Numbered from the stretch's first letter, positions 9,138 through 18,448 are shown. The stretch is DNA of 64,000 bases from Hymenobacter siberiensis (GCF_018967865.2 NZ_JAHLZY020000001.1:124001-188000); one strand, 5' to 3'. Program-made: numbers and translations. The notes: generated from the letters alone by a model not told the origin.

Positions 9138-9809
9138 ATGCACCCAACCCTCACCAATCGCCAGCAGTCTGCGGCTAAATTCTTCCTACTGGCGCTGTTC
9201 GTCATTGCCCTCGACCAGCTGTCGAAGTGGGCCGTGCACACCTACATGCAGCCCGGCATGGCGGGCGAAATCCCGCTCATCGGCCACTGGGCCAAGCTGC
9301 ACTACACGCTGAATCCCGGCATGGCCTTCGGCGCCGAGCTGCCCGCGCCGTATGGAAAGCTGGTGCTCAGCGGATTCCGGCTGCTGGCCGTGTTTGGCCT
9401 GAGCTACTACATTATCCGCCTCTGCCGGCAGCGCGCCGCCGCCGGCTACATCGCCTGCATGGCCCTCATCCTCGGCGGCGCGGTCGGCAACCTGATTGAT
9501 TCCATTTTCTACGGCATCATTTATGACAACTCTCCGTTTGGCTCGCCCTCGCGCTGGTTCTATGGCCAGGTTATCGATATGCTCTACGTGGACATCTACG
9601 AAGGCTTCCTGCCCCAAAACTGGCCGTTGCTAGGAGGGAAGTACGTCTCGCTCTGGCCCATCTTCAACATCGCTGATTCGGCCATTTTCATTGGCGTAGC
9701 CGTTATTCTGTTAAATCAGAGCCGTTTTTTCAAGCAGGACGAGCCTGCGGCTGTAGCTGAGAATCACAGCGAACCGCTGGTAGCTCCCGACTCGGAGAAT
9801 CTGGCGTAG
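9138..9809 (+). CDS. lspA: Lipoprotein signal peptidase, copy 1
   Basis: The 223-residue inner-membrane aspartic protease cleaves prolipoprotein signal peptides after diacylglycerol transfer. Four hydrophobic segments are visible. The two conserved blocks carrying the catalytic aspartates are NLIDSIF (about residue 120) and FNIADSAIF (about 180). It is longer than the ~165-residue enterobacterial enzyme because of an insert between these blocks, as in many Bacteroidota. A near-identical paralogue follows at 10094. The start ATG has no competitor. Confidence 0.96.
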   Translation: MHPTLTNRQQSAAKFFLLALFVIALDQLSKWAVHTYMQPGMAGEIPLIGHWAKLHYTLNPGMAFGAELPAPYGKLVLSGFRLLAVFGLSYYIIRLCRQRAAAGYIACMALILGGAVGNLIDSIFYGIIYDNSPFGSPSRWFYGQVIDMLYVDIYEGFLPQNWPLLGGKYVSLWPIFNIADSAIFIGVAVILLNQSRFFKQDEPAAVAENHSEPLVAPDSENLA

Positions 9810-9865
9810 CGAACTGTGCCGTGGACTCTGCGAGTCCGCGCGTGGGTCGGTCGTTCACGCGTCCA

Positions 9866-10032
9866 CCTCACCCCCTGACCCCCTCTCCAAAAAAGAGGGG
9901 GCACCGGAAATGCTTCAATGAGGCAGTACAAAGCAGAGAGCCCGCTATTCAGCGGGCTCTTTTCGTATTCGGTGGTTTCGTCCTCACGGGCCGGTGCCCC
10001 CTCTTTTTTGGAGAGGGGGTCAGGGGGTGAGG
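9866..10032. repeat. Family C palindrome between the two lspA genes
   Basis: CCTCACCCCCTGACCCCCTC begins the left arm and its inverted copy ends the right arm, with AAAAAAGAGGGGGCACCGG inside each. A smaller hairpin sits in the loop. The same element, with almost the same arms, recurs inside the ABC ATPase gene at 12366-12493. Confidence 0.9.
9937..9964 (+). terminator. Intrinsic terminator of lspA copy 1
   Basis: GAGAGCCCGCT / AGCGGGCTC form a nine-to-ten-pair stem with a three-to-four-base loop, followed by TTTT. It sits in the centre of the family C repeat. Confidence 0.75.
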
Positions 10033-10093
10033 TTGACGCGGAGGGCGATTCCGTGCAAACGCACCGTTCTTTGCAGCTCCAATCCCCACCGAA

Positions 10094-10762
10094 ATGCTCC
10101 CAACGCTCACCATCCGCCAGCATTCCGTGGCTAAATTCTTTCTGCTGGCCCTGTTCATCATCGCGCTCGACCAGGCCTCGAAGTGGGCCGTGCACACCTA
10201 CATGCAGCTCGGTTCGGCCGGCGAAATCCCGATTTTTGGTCAGTGGGCCAGGCTCACCTACACGCTGAACCCCGGCATGGCCTTCGGGGCCGAGCTGCCC
10301 GCGCCCTACGGCAAGCTGGTGCTCACCGGCTTCCGCATGCTGGCCGTGGGCGGGCTGATTTACTACATCATTCGCCTCTGCCGCCAGCGCGTGGCCGCCG
10401 GCTACATCGCCTGCATGGCCCTCATCCTCGGCGGCGCGGTAGGCAACCTGATTGACTCGATTTTCTACGGAATTATCTACAATAACTCCCCGGTAGGTTC
10501 GCCCACGCGCTGGTTCTACGGCCAAGTCATCGACATGATTTTCGTGCCGCTGTACGTGGGTTATTTCCCCAAATCCTGGCCCCTCATCGGCGGCTCGTAC
10601 AGCAACGGCTTCCCTATCTTCAACATCGCTGATTCGTCCATCTTCATCGGCGTCGCCCTGATTCTGCTCAACCAGAGCCGCTTTTTCAACGAATCGCAGC
10701 CCGCCGCCGCTCCCAACGAGCCCCAGCCTCTAGTCGCCGCCGATGCTGAGAAGCTGGCGTAG
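10094..10762 (+). CDS. lspA: Lipoprotein signal peptidase, copy 2
   Basis: The 222-residue paralogue aligns with copy 1 over its whole length. Long shared runs include SKWAVHTYMQ, MAFGAELPAPYGKLVL and YIACMALILGGAVGNLIDS. Both catalytic blocks (NLIDSIF and FNIADSSIF) are intact, so both enzymes should be active. Differences cluster in the insert after residue 150 (FVPLYVGYFPKSW against YVDIYEGFLPQNW) and in the last 25 residues. The pair looks like a tandem duplication, now separated by a family C repeat with its own terminator, so the copies are probably transcribed separately. Confidence 0.95.
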   Translation: MLPTLTIRQHSVAKFFLLALFIIALDQASKWAVHTYMQLGSAGEIPIFGQWARLTYTLNPGMAFGAELPAPYGKLVLTGFRMLAVGGLIYYIIRLCRQRVAAGYIACMALILGGAVGNLIDSIFYGIIYNNSPVGSPTRWFYGQVIDMIFVPLYVGYFPKSWPLIGGSYSNGFPIFNIADSSIFIGVALILLNQSRFFNESQPAAAPNEPQPLVAADAEKLA

Positions 10763-10797
10763 CAGGGGAGAGGCCCGGCCGTTGAACGGTAATCGTA

Positions 10798-10917
10798 GAA
10801 CGTCACGCTCCAGAAGGGTCATGCTGAGCGCAGTCGAATCATCTTTACCGCGTGACTAATCCCATTCAATAGATTCAGTATGTGATGTAGCTTCGGCAAG
10901 CTTAGTATGACGTTCTT
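10798..10917. repeat. Degenerate family A palindrome after lspA copy 2
   Basis: GAACGTCA at the left and TGACGTTC at the right bound the element. The left half holds GTCATGCTGAGCGCAGTCGA; the right arm is strongly diverged. It appears to be an old copy. Confidence 0.65.
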
Positions 10918-10944
10918 GCTTAAGAAAAAACGTGTTTTACACAT

Positions 10945-11283
10945 ATGCAGACGCTTGGCCTCTTACTTTTTGGCGTGATGTTCACTCACATCTTCGCCTT
11001 AGTCGTTTTTAACAAGTACCGGGTTAAGCAACTCATCAAATACATAAGCTTAAGCAGGGGTAGAGAACTAACAGAACGTGAGTTTCTAGAATTACTGGAT
11101 AACTACACTTCTTTTCTGGGCTATTCATCATTCTCTCCAAGCAAGAAATATTATCCACGCCTCTATACAAATCAAAAGTTTGCAGCTTTTGCCAAGAGGT
11201 CAAAAGACATAATGATTTACATATTTTCAGCTTTGGCAGTAGGCGTAGTTGGAAGCGTAATTGTTGATTCTTTGCAACGATAA
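10945..11283 (+). CDS. Hypothetical membrane protein, AT-richer than its neighbours
   Basis: The 112-residue product has a hydrophobic N-terminal helix (about residues 4-22), a basic middle with [20 protein letters not shown], and a C-terminal helix (about 90-106). No family is recognised. Codon use is clearly richer in A/T than the flanking lspA and ABC genes, suggesting transfer or weak constraint. It ends 42 bases before the ABC gene and has no recognisable partner. The start ATG follows an A-rich stretch. Confidence 0.6.
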   Translation: MQTLGLLLFGVMFTHIFALVVFNKYRVKQLIKYISLSRGRELTEREFLELLDNYTSFLGYSSFSPSKKYYPRLYTNQKFAAFAKRSKDIMIYIFSALAVGVVGSVIVDSLQR

Positions 11284-11325
11284 ATACGCCTTTCGAATAT
11301 TTCTGAATCTCCTTTAATTCCCTCC

Positions 11326-13326
11326 GTGCCCAACCCGCTGCTCACCGTTTCCAACCTCACCATCGACTTCTCCAGCCACCGCGGCGACGTGCGGGCCGTG
11401 GACAACGTGTCGTTTGAGCTGCACCGGGGCGAAACGCTGGCCATTGTGGGCGAATCCGGCTCGGGCAAATCCGTGACGTCGCTGGCGCTGCTGGGGCTGA
11501 TTCCGATGCCGCCCGGCCGCATTGCCAGCGGCGAGGCCCTCTTCCAGTCCGAAAAGCTGGGCCAGACCGACCTGCTGAAACTCTCCGAAACCGACCTGCG
11601 CCAGGTGCGCGGCAACGACATCGGCATGATTTTCCAGGAGCCGATGACCTCGCTGAACCCCGTGTACACCTGCGGCAGCCAGGTGGTGGAAGCCCTGCGC
11701 CTGCACACCGACCTCACCGAGGCTGCCGCCAAGCAGCGTACCATCGAGCTGTTCACCGAGGCGCAGTTGCCGCGCCCCGAAGCCATTTTCAGCAGCTATC
11801 CGCACGAAATCTCGGGCGGCCAGAAGCAGCGCGTGATGATTGCCATGGCCATGGCCTGCCGCCCGGCCCTGCTCATCGCCGACGAGCCCACCACCGCCCT
11901 CGACGTGACGGTGCAGGCCCAGATGCTGCGCCTCATCGACGACCTGCGCCGCCAGCGCAACACGGCCGTGCTCTTCATCACCCACGACCTGGGCGTGGTG
12001 GCCGAAATCGCCGACCGCATTCTGGTCATGTATCGGGGCAAAGTCGTGGAGCAGGGGAGGGTGCTGGATATTTTTTCAAATCCGCAACATCCGTACACAA
12101 AAGGCCTTTTGGCGTGCCGTCCACGCCTCTCTGTGGGTAAAAAACGCCTGCCCGTAGTGGCCGATTTCATGGGGCAAGATGCCAGCGGCCAGCTTTTCGC
12201 CCAGCCCGCTCCCGTGGTTGCGCTGGAAGATGAGGCGCTTACGGATTCGTCGCCCGAAATTGAGGCTCAGCATTTACACGATAAAACTGATACTGCCAAA
12301 ACGTTCCCCGTGGAACATGGCGTTTTGGGGGATGTTCCACGGGTGGAAACGGGTGCGGCTCCGTTCACCTCACCTCCTGAACTCCTCTCCAAAAAAGAGG
12401 GGGCACCGGTTCGTGAGGACGATTCTTCAACTGAACTCACCAAGAGCATTTCCGGTGCCCCCTCTTTTTTGGAGAGGGGGTCAGGGGGTGAGGTTTCGTC
12501 CGCGCCTCTCCTCGAAGTCCTGAACCTCCAGGTCTACTTCCCCCTCCGCAAGGGCTTCTTCCGCCGCGCCACCGATTACGTCCGCGCCGTGGACGATGTC
12601 AGCTTCACGCTCTACCCCGGCGAAACCATCGGCCTCGTGGGCGAGTCGGGCTGCGGCAAAACCACCCTCGGCCGGGCACTGCTCCGCCTCACGGAACCAA
12701 CGGCGGGCAGCATCCTGTTTGAAGGGACCGATTTGGCGAAGCTGTCGAGCGGGGATTTACGCCGCCGTCGGCGCGATTTGCAACTGGTGTTCCAGGACCC
12801 ATACGCCGCGCTGAATCCGATGCTGACCGTGGGCGAGGCTATCTGGGAGCCCATGCGGGTGCACAACGTGGGCGGCACGCGCCAGCAGCAGAAGGCGAAG
12901 GTGTTGGAGCTGCTACGCACCGTAGGGCTGCGCGACGAGCATTTCCAGCGCTACCCGCACGAGTTCAGCGGCGGGCAGCGGCAGCGCATCTGCATTGCCC
13001 GGGCGCTGGCTTTGCAGCCCAAATTGATTGTCTGCGACGAGTCGGTTTCGGCCCTCGATGTTTCGGTGCAGGCGCAGGTGCTGAACCTGCTCAACGACCT
13101 CAAGCGCGAGTTCGGCATCACCTATCTGTTCATCACGCACGACCTGTCCGTGGCTCGGTTTATGAGCGACCGGCTGCTGGTCATGCATCAGGGCCGCATT
13201 GTGGAGAGCGGCCCGGCGGCCGCCATCTACGCCGCCCCGCAGCACGAATACACCCAAGGCCTGCTGGCCGCTATTCCCAAAGACAGCCTGGCCGACATCG
13301 AAGCGGCCGTAGCCAGCCGGGCGTAA
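11326..13326 (+). CDS. Fused dipeptide/oligopeptide ABC transporter ATPase (DppD-DppF type)
   Basis: The 666-residue protein joins two ATP-binding cassettes. The first has Walker A GESGSGKS (residues 42-49), signature SGGQKQR (about 162) and LLIADEPT (about 183). The second has GESGCGKT (about 439), SGGQRQR (about 547) and LIVCDES (about 567). Each carries the HPYTKGLL / HEYTQGLL tail typical of peptide and nickel importers. The start is GTG 11326; no better ATG exists. The linker, about residues 328-390, is translated from palindromic repeat DNA. No permease or binding protein is adjacent, so the substrate is inferred from family only. Confidence 0.93.
   Translation: MPNPLLTVSNLTIDFSSHRGDVRAVDNVSFELHRGETLAIVGESGSGKSVTSLALLGLIPMPPGRIASGEALFQSEKLGQTDLLKLSETDLRQVRGNDIGMIFQEPMTSLNPVYTCGSQVVEALRLHTDLTEAAAKQRTIELFTEAQLPRPEAIFSSYPHEISGGQKQRVMIAMAMACRPALLIADEPTTALDVTVQAQMLRLIDDLRRQRNTAVLFITHDLGVVAEIADRILVMYRGKVVEQGRVLDIFSNPQHPYTKGLLACRPRLSVGKKRLPVVADFMGQDASGQLFAQPAPVVALEDEALTDSSPEIEAQHLHDKTDTAKTFPVEHGVLGDVPRVETGAAPFTSPPELLSKKEGAPVREDDSSTELTKSISGAPSFLERGSGGEVSSAPLLEVLNLQVYFPLRKGFFRRATDYVRAVDDVSFTLYPGETIGLVGESGCGKTTLGRALLRLTEPTAGSILFEGTDLAKLSSGDLRRRRRDLQLVFQDPYAALNPMLTVGEAIWEPMRVHNVGGTRQQQKAKVLELLRTVGLRDEHFQRYPHEFSGGQRQRICIARALALQPKLIVCDESVSALDVSVQAQVLNLLNDLKREFGITYLFITHDLSVARFMSDRLLVMHQGRIVESGPAAAIYAAPQHEYTQGLLAAIPKDSLADIEAAVASRA
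12307..12493. repeat. Two nested-type palindromes inside the ABC ATPase gene (family C copy plus a 12-bp inverted repeat)
   Basis: First, CCCGTGGAACAT (12307-12318) pairs with ATGTTCCACGGG (12332-12343). Second, a full family C element (12366-12493) has the inner arm AAAAAAGAGGGGGCACCGG and its inverted copy. Both stay open in the reading frame and encode the interdomain linker, for example [14 protein letters not shown]. Everywhere else in the window family C is intergenic. Confidence 0.88.
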
Positions 13327-13327
13327 C

Positions 13328-13472
13328 GTAGCGCGGACTTTTAGTCCGCGAGTTCAACCTCCCGCCCTGAACTCGCGGCCAACTGATACCTTGCAGCAGC
13401 AGATGCAGCTTCAGTTGCTCGTTTCTGATTTAACCATTGCCTTGCCACGCGCGGACTAAAAGTCCGCGCTAC
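13328..13472. repeat. Family B palindrome between the ABC gene and rnr
   Basis: GTAGCGCGGACTTTTAGTCC starts the left arm and its inverted copy ends the element, with about 95 bases between. It begins two bases after the ABC stop codon. Confidence 0.88.
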
Positions 13473-13582
13473 AACCTCTCGGCCCGTCCCGCGTTTCACT
13501 AAGTGGCACGGCTCTGCCGGCCCATTCATTTTCCGCTCTCGCCGCCTGCGACCAATCAACTTTTCGGCGGCTACTTTTTTAC

Positions 13583-16066
13583 ATGAATACCCCCGAAGAA
13601 AACCCGAAGGCTCCCCGCGCCAAGCGCGAAAAGCCCGACCCCACGGCCATCACCCAGGACCAGGTCCTGCACGTCTTCGCCGACAACCCCACCAAAGTCA
13701 TCGCCTACCGTCAACTCTCGCGCCGCCTCGGCGTCACGACCAAGGGCCAGCGCGAGGAGATTTTTGCCCACATCAAGGTGCTGCGCAAAAATGGTCTGAT
13801 TACGCTGCTCCAAAACGACGAGTACCGCCTTGCCGATGCCGACGCTGTTGCGGCGGCCCTGATGCCGTCCAGTGCCAAAAAATTGACTAAAAAGAGTGAC
13901 TCGGCAGTGAAGCCCCCGCGTAACATCTCGGTGCAGGACCAGTTCGGCCGCGACCCCATTGTGCACCGCCGCCGCGAGGCCGGTTTCGACTACGTCGACG
14001 GCGACGACCGCCCCGAGCGCGCCCCGTCCAACACCATTATCGGCACCGTCGATTTGGCCACGCCCAACTTTGCTTTCGTGGTGCCCGAGGGCGTTGATGG
14101 CGGCGATGACATCCGCGTGTTCACCGACCAGCTCAAGTTTGCCCTGCAGGGCGACGTGGTGCGGGTGAAACTGCGCAGCGGCTCGCGCGACGGCCGGCCC
14201 ATGGGCGATGTGGTGGAAGTGCTCAAGCGCGTGCGCCCCGAAGTGGTGGGCCGCCTCCAGATTCAGGGCACGCTCGGCTTCGTGAAGGCCGACAACCGCA
14301 AGGTGTATTTCGACGTGTTCGTGCCGCCGCACCAACTGCACGAGTCGCGCAACGGCGACAAGGTGCTGGTCCGTATCACCGAATTCCCGACTGACCCCAA
14401 CCGCCAGCCGGTAGGGGAGGTCATCCGCAACTTCGGCCAGGCCGGCGGCAACGAGGCCGAGATAAACGCCATCATGGCCGAGTTCGGCCTGCCCTTCGAA
14501 TTCCCCGAGGAAGTACAGGAGGAATCGGAAGGCATTAGCGAGGTGATTCAGCCCGATGAGATTGCCCGCCGCCGCGACTTCCGCGCCATCACCACCTTCA
14601 CCATCGACCCCGCCGATGCCAAGGATTTCGACGACGCCCTAAGTATTCAGAAGCTGGAAAACGGGCATTGGGAAATCGGCGTGCACATCGCCGATGTTAC
14701 CCACTACGTGCGCCCCGGCACCGAGCTGGAGCGCGAGGGCAAGCACCGCGCCACCTCCGTTTACCTCGTTGACCGCGTGATTCCGATGCTGCCCGAGCGC
14801 CTCTCCAACGGTCTCTGCTCGCTGCGCCCCAACGAGGATAAGCTGACCTTCTCGGCCGTGTTCGAGCTCGATGAGAACGGCAAGCTCTACGAGTCGTGGT
14901 TCGGCAAAACCATCATTCACTCCGACCGCCGCTTCAGCTACGAGGACGCCCAGGAGCGCATCGAAAGCAAGGAGGGCGAGTACGCCGAGGAGATAAATAT
15001 CATGAACGACATGGCGCATAAGCTGTGTGCGCTGCGTTTCAAGCAGGGGGCCATCACCTTCGAAACCCAGGAGGTGAAGTTTCGGCTCGATGCCAACGGC
15101 AAGCCCCTCGGCGTGTACGTGAAGGAGCGCAAGGATGCCCACAAGATGATTGAGGAGTTCATGCTGTTGGCCAACCGCAAGGTGGCCGAGTTCGTGTTTA
15201 ACCTCAAAAAGACTAAGCCGCGCTTTACCATGGTGTACCGCACCCACGACGCGCCCGAGCCCGAACGCCTCCAGACTTTCGCCCTCTTCGCCCAGAAATT
15301 CGGCTATAAGCTGAAGCTCGAAAACCCGAAGAAAATCAGCACCGAGCTCAACAACCTCAGCTCCGAGGTGATGGGCAAGCCCGAGCAAAACGTGCTCCAG
15401 GGCCTGGCCATTCGCACCATGAGCAAGGCCATTTATACCACCGAGCCGCTCGGTCACTTCGGCCTGGCCTTCGACCATTACTCGCACTTCACCTCGCCCA
15501 TCCGCCGCTACCCGGATATGATGGCCCACCGCTTGCTGGAGCACTACCTGCTCGGCGGCAAGAACGTGCCCGTCGACCCCGTGGAAGAAGAGTGCAAGCA
15601 CTCCTCGGCCCGCGAGAAACTTGCGGCCAACGCCGAGCGCGCCAGCATCAAATTCAAGCAGGTCGAGTTCATGGCTAATGAAATCGGTAACGAGTTCAAG
15701 GGCGTGGTATCGGGCCTCACCGAGCGCGGCATGTACATCGAAATCGAGGAGAACAAATGCGAGGGCATGGTCCGCATCAGCGATATCCCCGGCGACTTCT
15801 TCGAGTTGGATAAGGACAACTACCGCATCGTGGGCAAGAATAACAAGCGCATCATTCAATTCGGCGACGAGATGATGGTCATCGTAAAATCCGCCAACCT
15901 GCTCGACCGCACCATCGACTTCGAGCTGGTGGACGACCGCCCCGACCACGTAAAAAAGCGCGAAGCCGACGAGCGCAAGCAGCGCAGCAGTGAGCCTCGT
16001 GGCTACCGCGACCACAGCGGCGGCAAGGGCGGGAGCAAGGGCGGGTTCAAGGGGAAGCGCCGGTAG
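13583..16066 (+). CDS. rnr: Ribonuclease R (VacB-type 3'-5' exoribonuclease)
   Basis: The 827-residue protein degrades structured RNA from the 3' end. A winged-helix/cold-shock N-terminal part (residues 20-330) precedes the RNB catalytic domain. The metal-binding motif DPADAKDFDDAL lies near residue 342, and HFTSPIRRYPD is further on. An S1 domain follows (about 700-775), then a Gly/Lys/Arg-rich tail typical of RNase R rather than RNase II. TACTTTTTT at 13572 resembles a -7 element just before the ATG. A strong terminator follows at 16121. Confidence 0.96.
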   Translation: MNTPEENPKAPRAKREKPDPTAITQDQVLHVFADNPTKVIAYRQLSRRLGVTTKGQREEIFAHIKVLRKNGLITLLQNDEYRLADADAVAAALMPSSAKKLTKKSDSAVKPPRNISVQDQFGRDPIVHRRREAGFDYVDGDDRPERAPSNTIIGTVDLATPNFAFVVPEGVDGGDDIRVFTDQLKFALQGDVVRVKLRSGSRDGRPMGDVVEVLKRVRPEVVGRLQIQGTLGFVKADNRKVYFDVFVPPHQLHESRNGDKVLVRITEFPTDPNRQPVGEVIRNFGQAGGNEAEINAIMAEFGLPFEFPEEVQEESEGISEVIQPDEIARRRDFRAITTFTIDPADAKDFDDALSIQKLENGHWEIGVHIADVTHYVRPGTELEREGKHRATSVYLVDRVIPMLPERLSNGLCSLRPNEDKLTFSAVFELDENGKLYESWFGKTIIHSDRRFSYEDAQERIESKEGEYAEEINIMNDMAHKLCALRFKQGAITFETQEVKFRLDANGKPLGVYVKERKDAHKMIEEFMLLANRKVAEFVFNLKKTKPRFTMVYRTHDAPEPERLQTFALFAQKFGYKLKLENPKKISTELNNLSSEVMGKPEQNVLQGLAIRTMSKAIYTTEPLGHFGLAFDHYSHFTSPIRRYPDMMAHRLLEHYLLGGKNVPVDPVEEECKHSSAREKLAANAERASIKFKQVEFMANEIGNEFKGVVSGLTERGMYIEIEENKCEGMVRISDIPGDFFELDKDNYRIVGKNNKRIIQFGDEMMVIVKSANLLDRTIDFELVDDRPDHVKKREADERKQRSSEPRGYRDHSGGKGGSKGGFKGKRR

Positions 16067-16071
16067 GCTCA

Positions 16072-16237
16072 CCTCACCCCCGACCCCTCTCCTTGGGGAG
16101 AGGGGAGCCTGACGGTTTCTAAAGTCCCGACTCAACCCAGAGTCGGGACTTTTTTGTTGATGCGAATAATACCGGGACCTCATCTGCAGGTGCCTCTCGG
16201 TTCCCCTCTTCCCAAGAAGAGGGGCCGGGGGTGAGGT
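16072..16237. repeat. Family C palindrome after rnr
   Basis: The element begins CCTCACCCCCGACCCCTCTC and ends in the inverted form GGGGCCGGGGGTGAGG. Each arm also contains its own short hairpin (CTCTCCTTGGGGAGAG and CCCCTCTTCCCAAGAAGAGGGG). Confidence 0.85.
16121..16156 (+). terminator. Intrinsic terminator of rnr
   Basis: AAGTCCCGACTC pairs with GAGTCGGGACTT across a loop of about six bases and runs into TTTTTTG. It lies in the middle of the family C element, the same arrangement as after lspA copy 1. Confidence 0.88.
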
Positions 16238-16267
16238 TCCCCGCGCCTGCCGTTATTTGCACCACCT

Positions 16268-17239
16268 ATGACCCCAGCCGACTTCCCCGCCACCATCACC
16301 GCCGCCCTCGCCCAGCTCGACTACGGGCAGGCCCCGGAAACCCTCTACGCCCCCATCCGCTACATCATGGGCCTTGGCGGCAAACGCATCCGCCCGCTGC
16401 TCACGTTGCTCGGGGCGCACCTCTTCACCGATGACTTCAGTAGCATCCTCAAGCCCGCCCTGGCCACCGAAGTCTTCCACAACTTCACCCTCCTGCACGA
16501 CGACCTGATGGACCAGGCCCCCCTGCGCCGCGGCCAGGCTACCGTGCACGAAAAGTGGAATCCCAACGTGGCCATCCTTTCCGGCGATGTGATGCTGGTG
16601 CGCGCCTACGAGCTGTTCCTGGACGTGAAGCCAGAGCTACTGCCGCGCATCCTCGCTCGCTTCAGCCAGACGGCCGCCGAGGTCTGCGAAGGCCAGCAGT
16701 GGGACATGAATTTCGAGACCGAGCCCCAGGTCAGCATCGCCCAATACCTGGACATGATTCGCCTGAAAACAGCCGTCCTCCTTGGTTTCTGCCTGGAGCT
16801 GGGGGCTCGCCTAGCCGGTGCTTCCGAAGATGATGCTGAGCACCTCCGCCAGTTTGGTACCGACGTTGGCCTGGCCTTCCAGCTGCGCGACGACCTGCTC
16901 GACGTGTACGGCGACGCCGCCACCTTCGGCAAGCGCGTGGGCGGCGACATCATCTCCGACAAGAAAACCTTCCTCCTGCTCTCCGCCCAGGCCCAGGCCA
17001 GCCCCGCCCAGCAGGCCATCCTGGCCCGGTACATCGGCCAGCCCGTCGCCGACGCCGAAGCCAAAGTAGCCGCCGTGCGCGCCATCTACGACGAGCTCCA
17101 AATTCGCCCCCAGACGGAAGTACTCATCAACGACTACTTCCAGGATGCCCTGCAGCATCTGGAGCGCGTAGCGGCCTCTAACGAGCGCAAAGTGCCCCTG
17201 CACCACCTCGCCCTCCAGCTCATGGACCGCGAACAGTAA
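16268..17239 (+). CDS. Polyprenyl (long-chain trans-prenyl) diphosphate synthase
   Basis: The 323-residue protein condenses isopentenyl diphosphate units onto an allylic primer. Both Asp-rich motifs are present: HDDLMDQAPLRRG near residue 78 and LRDDLLDVYGD near 207. The GGKRIRP segment binding the homoallylic substrate is at about 37-43. It probably makes the side chain of menaquinone in this group; octa- versus hepta-prenyl specificity cannot be read from sequence here. The gene is monocistronic, with repeats on both sides. Confidence 0.92.
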   Translation: MTPADFPATITAALAQLDYGQAPETLYAPIRYIMGLGGKRIRPLLTLLGAHLFTDDFSSILKPALATEVFHNFTLLHDDLMDQAPLRRGQATVHEKWNPNVAILSGDVMLVRAYELFLDVKPELLPRILARFSQTAAEVCEGQQWDMNFETEPQVSIAQYLDMIRLKTAVLLGFCLELGARLAGASEDDAEHLRQFGTDVGLAFQLRDDLLDVYGDAATFGKRVGGDIISDKKTFLLLSAQAQASPAQQAILARYIGQPVADAEAKVAAVRAIYDELQIRPQTEVLINDYFQDALQHLERVAASNERKVPLHHLALQLMDREQ

Positions 17240-17349
17240 TGCGGGCTTCAGCCTGCAGTTGCCTGTTACACGCTACTGCAATCCGGGCTGCCTGCGCTGT
17301 CGCTTATTTCTGTTTCTCTATTCTGTTTCCTGCGGGCTGAAGCCCGCAA
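17240..17349. repeat. Inverted repeat between the prenyl synthase and rhomboid genes
   Basis: TGCGGGCTTCAGCCTGCA at the left and TGCGGGCTGAAGCCCGCA at the right are each palindromic and are inverted to one another. About 70 bases separate them. This family is seen once in the window. Confidence 0.75.
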
Positions 17350-17354
17350 TACTT

Positions 17355-18017
17355 ATGTTCAACCCCATCCTCATTCTCGTCGGCCTCACGGTCCTCGTTT
17401 CCGCCTACGCCTGGTCCAACCACGACCTCATGGAGTCGTGGATACTGCGGCCCTACCGCATGGCCCGCGACAATAGCCAGTGGTACCGCTTCCTCACTTC
17501 CGGCTTTCTGCACGCCGACTGGGGCCATCTGCTCTTCAACATGATTGCCTTCTACTCCTTCGGCGGCCTTGTGCTGAGTGTGCTGGCCAACGGTACCGGC
17601 GCACCCGGCCTCGATGGCTTCGGAGCCTTAGGTGGTATCTGGCGCTTCCTGCTGCTCTACCTGGGCGGCATTGTGGTGTCCGATATCCCCACCTACTTCC
17701 GCCACCGCGACGACCGCGACTACGGCAGCCTCGGTGCCTCGGGAGGCGTGGCCTCCGTGCTCTTCGCCGGCGTCATCTACTCGCCCCTGAATAAAATCTA
17801 CATGATGTTTATCCCGGTGGGCATTCCCGGCTTCATCTTCGGCTTCCTCTACCTGGCGTATTCCTACTACCAGGGCCGCCGCCGGGGCGACAACATCAAC
17901 CACGATGCCCACTTCTATGGGGCCATCTACGGCGTGGTACTCACGCTACTCTTCATGCCGGCCGCCGGAATGGAGTTTGTTCGCCAAATAGGTGGTTTTG
18001 TTGGGTTAAATAACTGA
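17355..18017 (+). CDS. Rhomboid-family intramembrane serine protease
   Basis: The 220-residue protein has about six hydrophobic segments. The nucleophile motif GASGG is near residue 127 and a histidine lies in NHDAHFYGA (about 183-187), so the Ser/His dyad is intact. The HxxWxHLxxN signature of loop 1 appears as HADWGHLLFNM near residue 53. It would cleave membrane proteins within the bilayer. ATG 17355 is chosen because an upstream extension to 17259 would be encoded by the inverted repeat. Substrates are unknown. Confidence 0.92.
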   Translation: MFNPILILVGLTVLVSAYAWSNHDLMESWILRPYRMARDNSQWYRFLTSGFLHADWGHLLFNMIAFYSFGGLVLSVLANGTGAPGLDGFGALGGIWRFLLLYLGGIVVSDIPTYFRHRDDRDYGSLGASGGVASVLFAGVIYSPLNKIYMMFIPVGIPGFIFGFLYLAYSYYQGRRRGDNINHDAHFYGAIYGVVLTLLFMPAAGMEFVRQIGGFVGLNN

Positions 18018-18117
18018 TTTTTAACTAGTTAATATCGAAAAAGCCGCATTTGTATATCTTATTCTGAAATCCTTGCGTAATGGGGCAATACACTCTTTCA
18101 CCTTGCTCCCCTGTCTC

Positions 18118-18387
18118 ATGCAAACCCTTCGTCATTACGCCTCCCGCTTGCCACTCGTCGCGCTCATGCTGCCACTGATGCTGGTAGCCACCTCCTGCAG
18201 CCGCTACAACGACAATGGCAGCCTTTCCATTGCTGGCGTCATCTACCTCATCCTGGCCATTGCCGCTATCATCAGCCTGCTCAAGCAGGACTGGGATGTT
18301 ACCAAAAAAATAATCTGGGGCGTAGTCATCTGGTTCTTCCCCATCGGCGGTTCCATTATCTACTTCCTGTTCTCAGGCCGGAAATAA
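18118..18387 (+). CDS. Small membrane protein with a PLDc_N-like C-terminal segment
   Basis: The 89-residue product begins with a hydrophobic signal-like helix ending in ATSC, which could be a weak lipobox. A second helix (about 40-56) and a third near the C-terminus follow. The end, WFFPIGGSIIYFLF plus a basic tail, resembles the PLDc_N motif found at the start of cardiolipin synthases and in small stand-alone membrane proteins. Function unknown. ATG 18118 is preferred over a TTG at 18073. A strong bidirectional terminator follows. Confidence 0.65.
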   Translation: MQTLRHYASRLPLVALMLPLMLVATSCSRYNDNGSLSIAGVIYLILAIAAIISLLKQDWDVTKKIIWGVVIWFFPIGGSIIYFLFSGRK

Positions 18388-18401
18388 CCTGGCTCACACC
18401 A

Positions 18402-18448
18402 AAACGCAAAGAGCCCCGGCCAATGACTGGCCGGGGCTCTTTGCGTTT
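18402..18448. terminator. Bidirectional intrinsic terminator
   Basis: Twenty-base arms (AAACGCAAAGAGCCCCGGCC and its inverse) form a perfect hairpin with a seven-base loop, with A-run and T-run edges. It serves both the rightward PLDc_N-like gene and the leftward DUF2939 gene. Confidence 0.92.
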
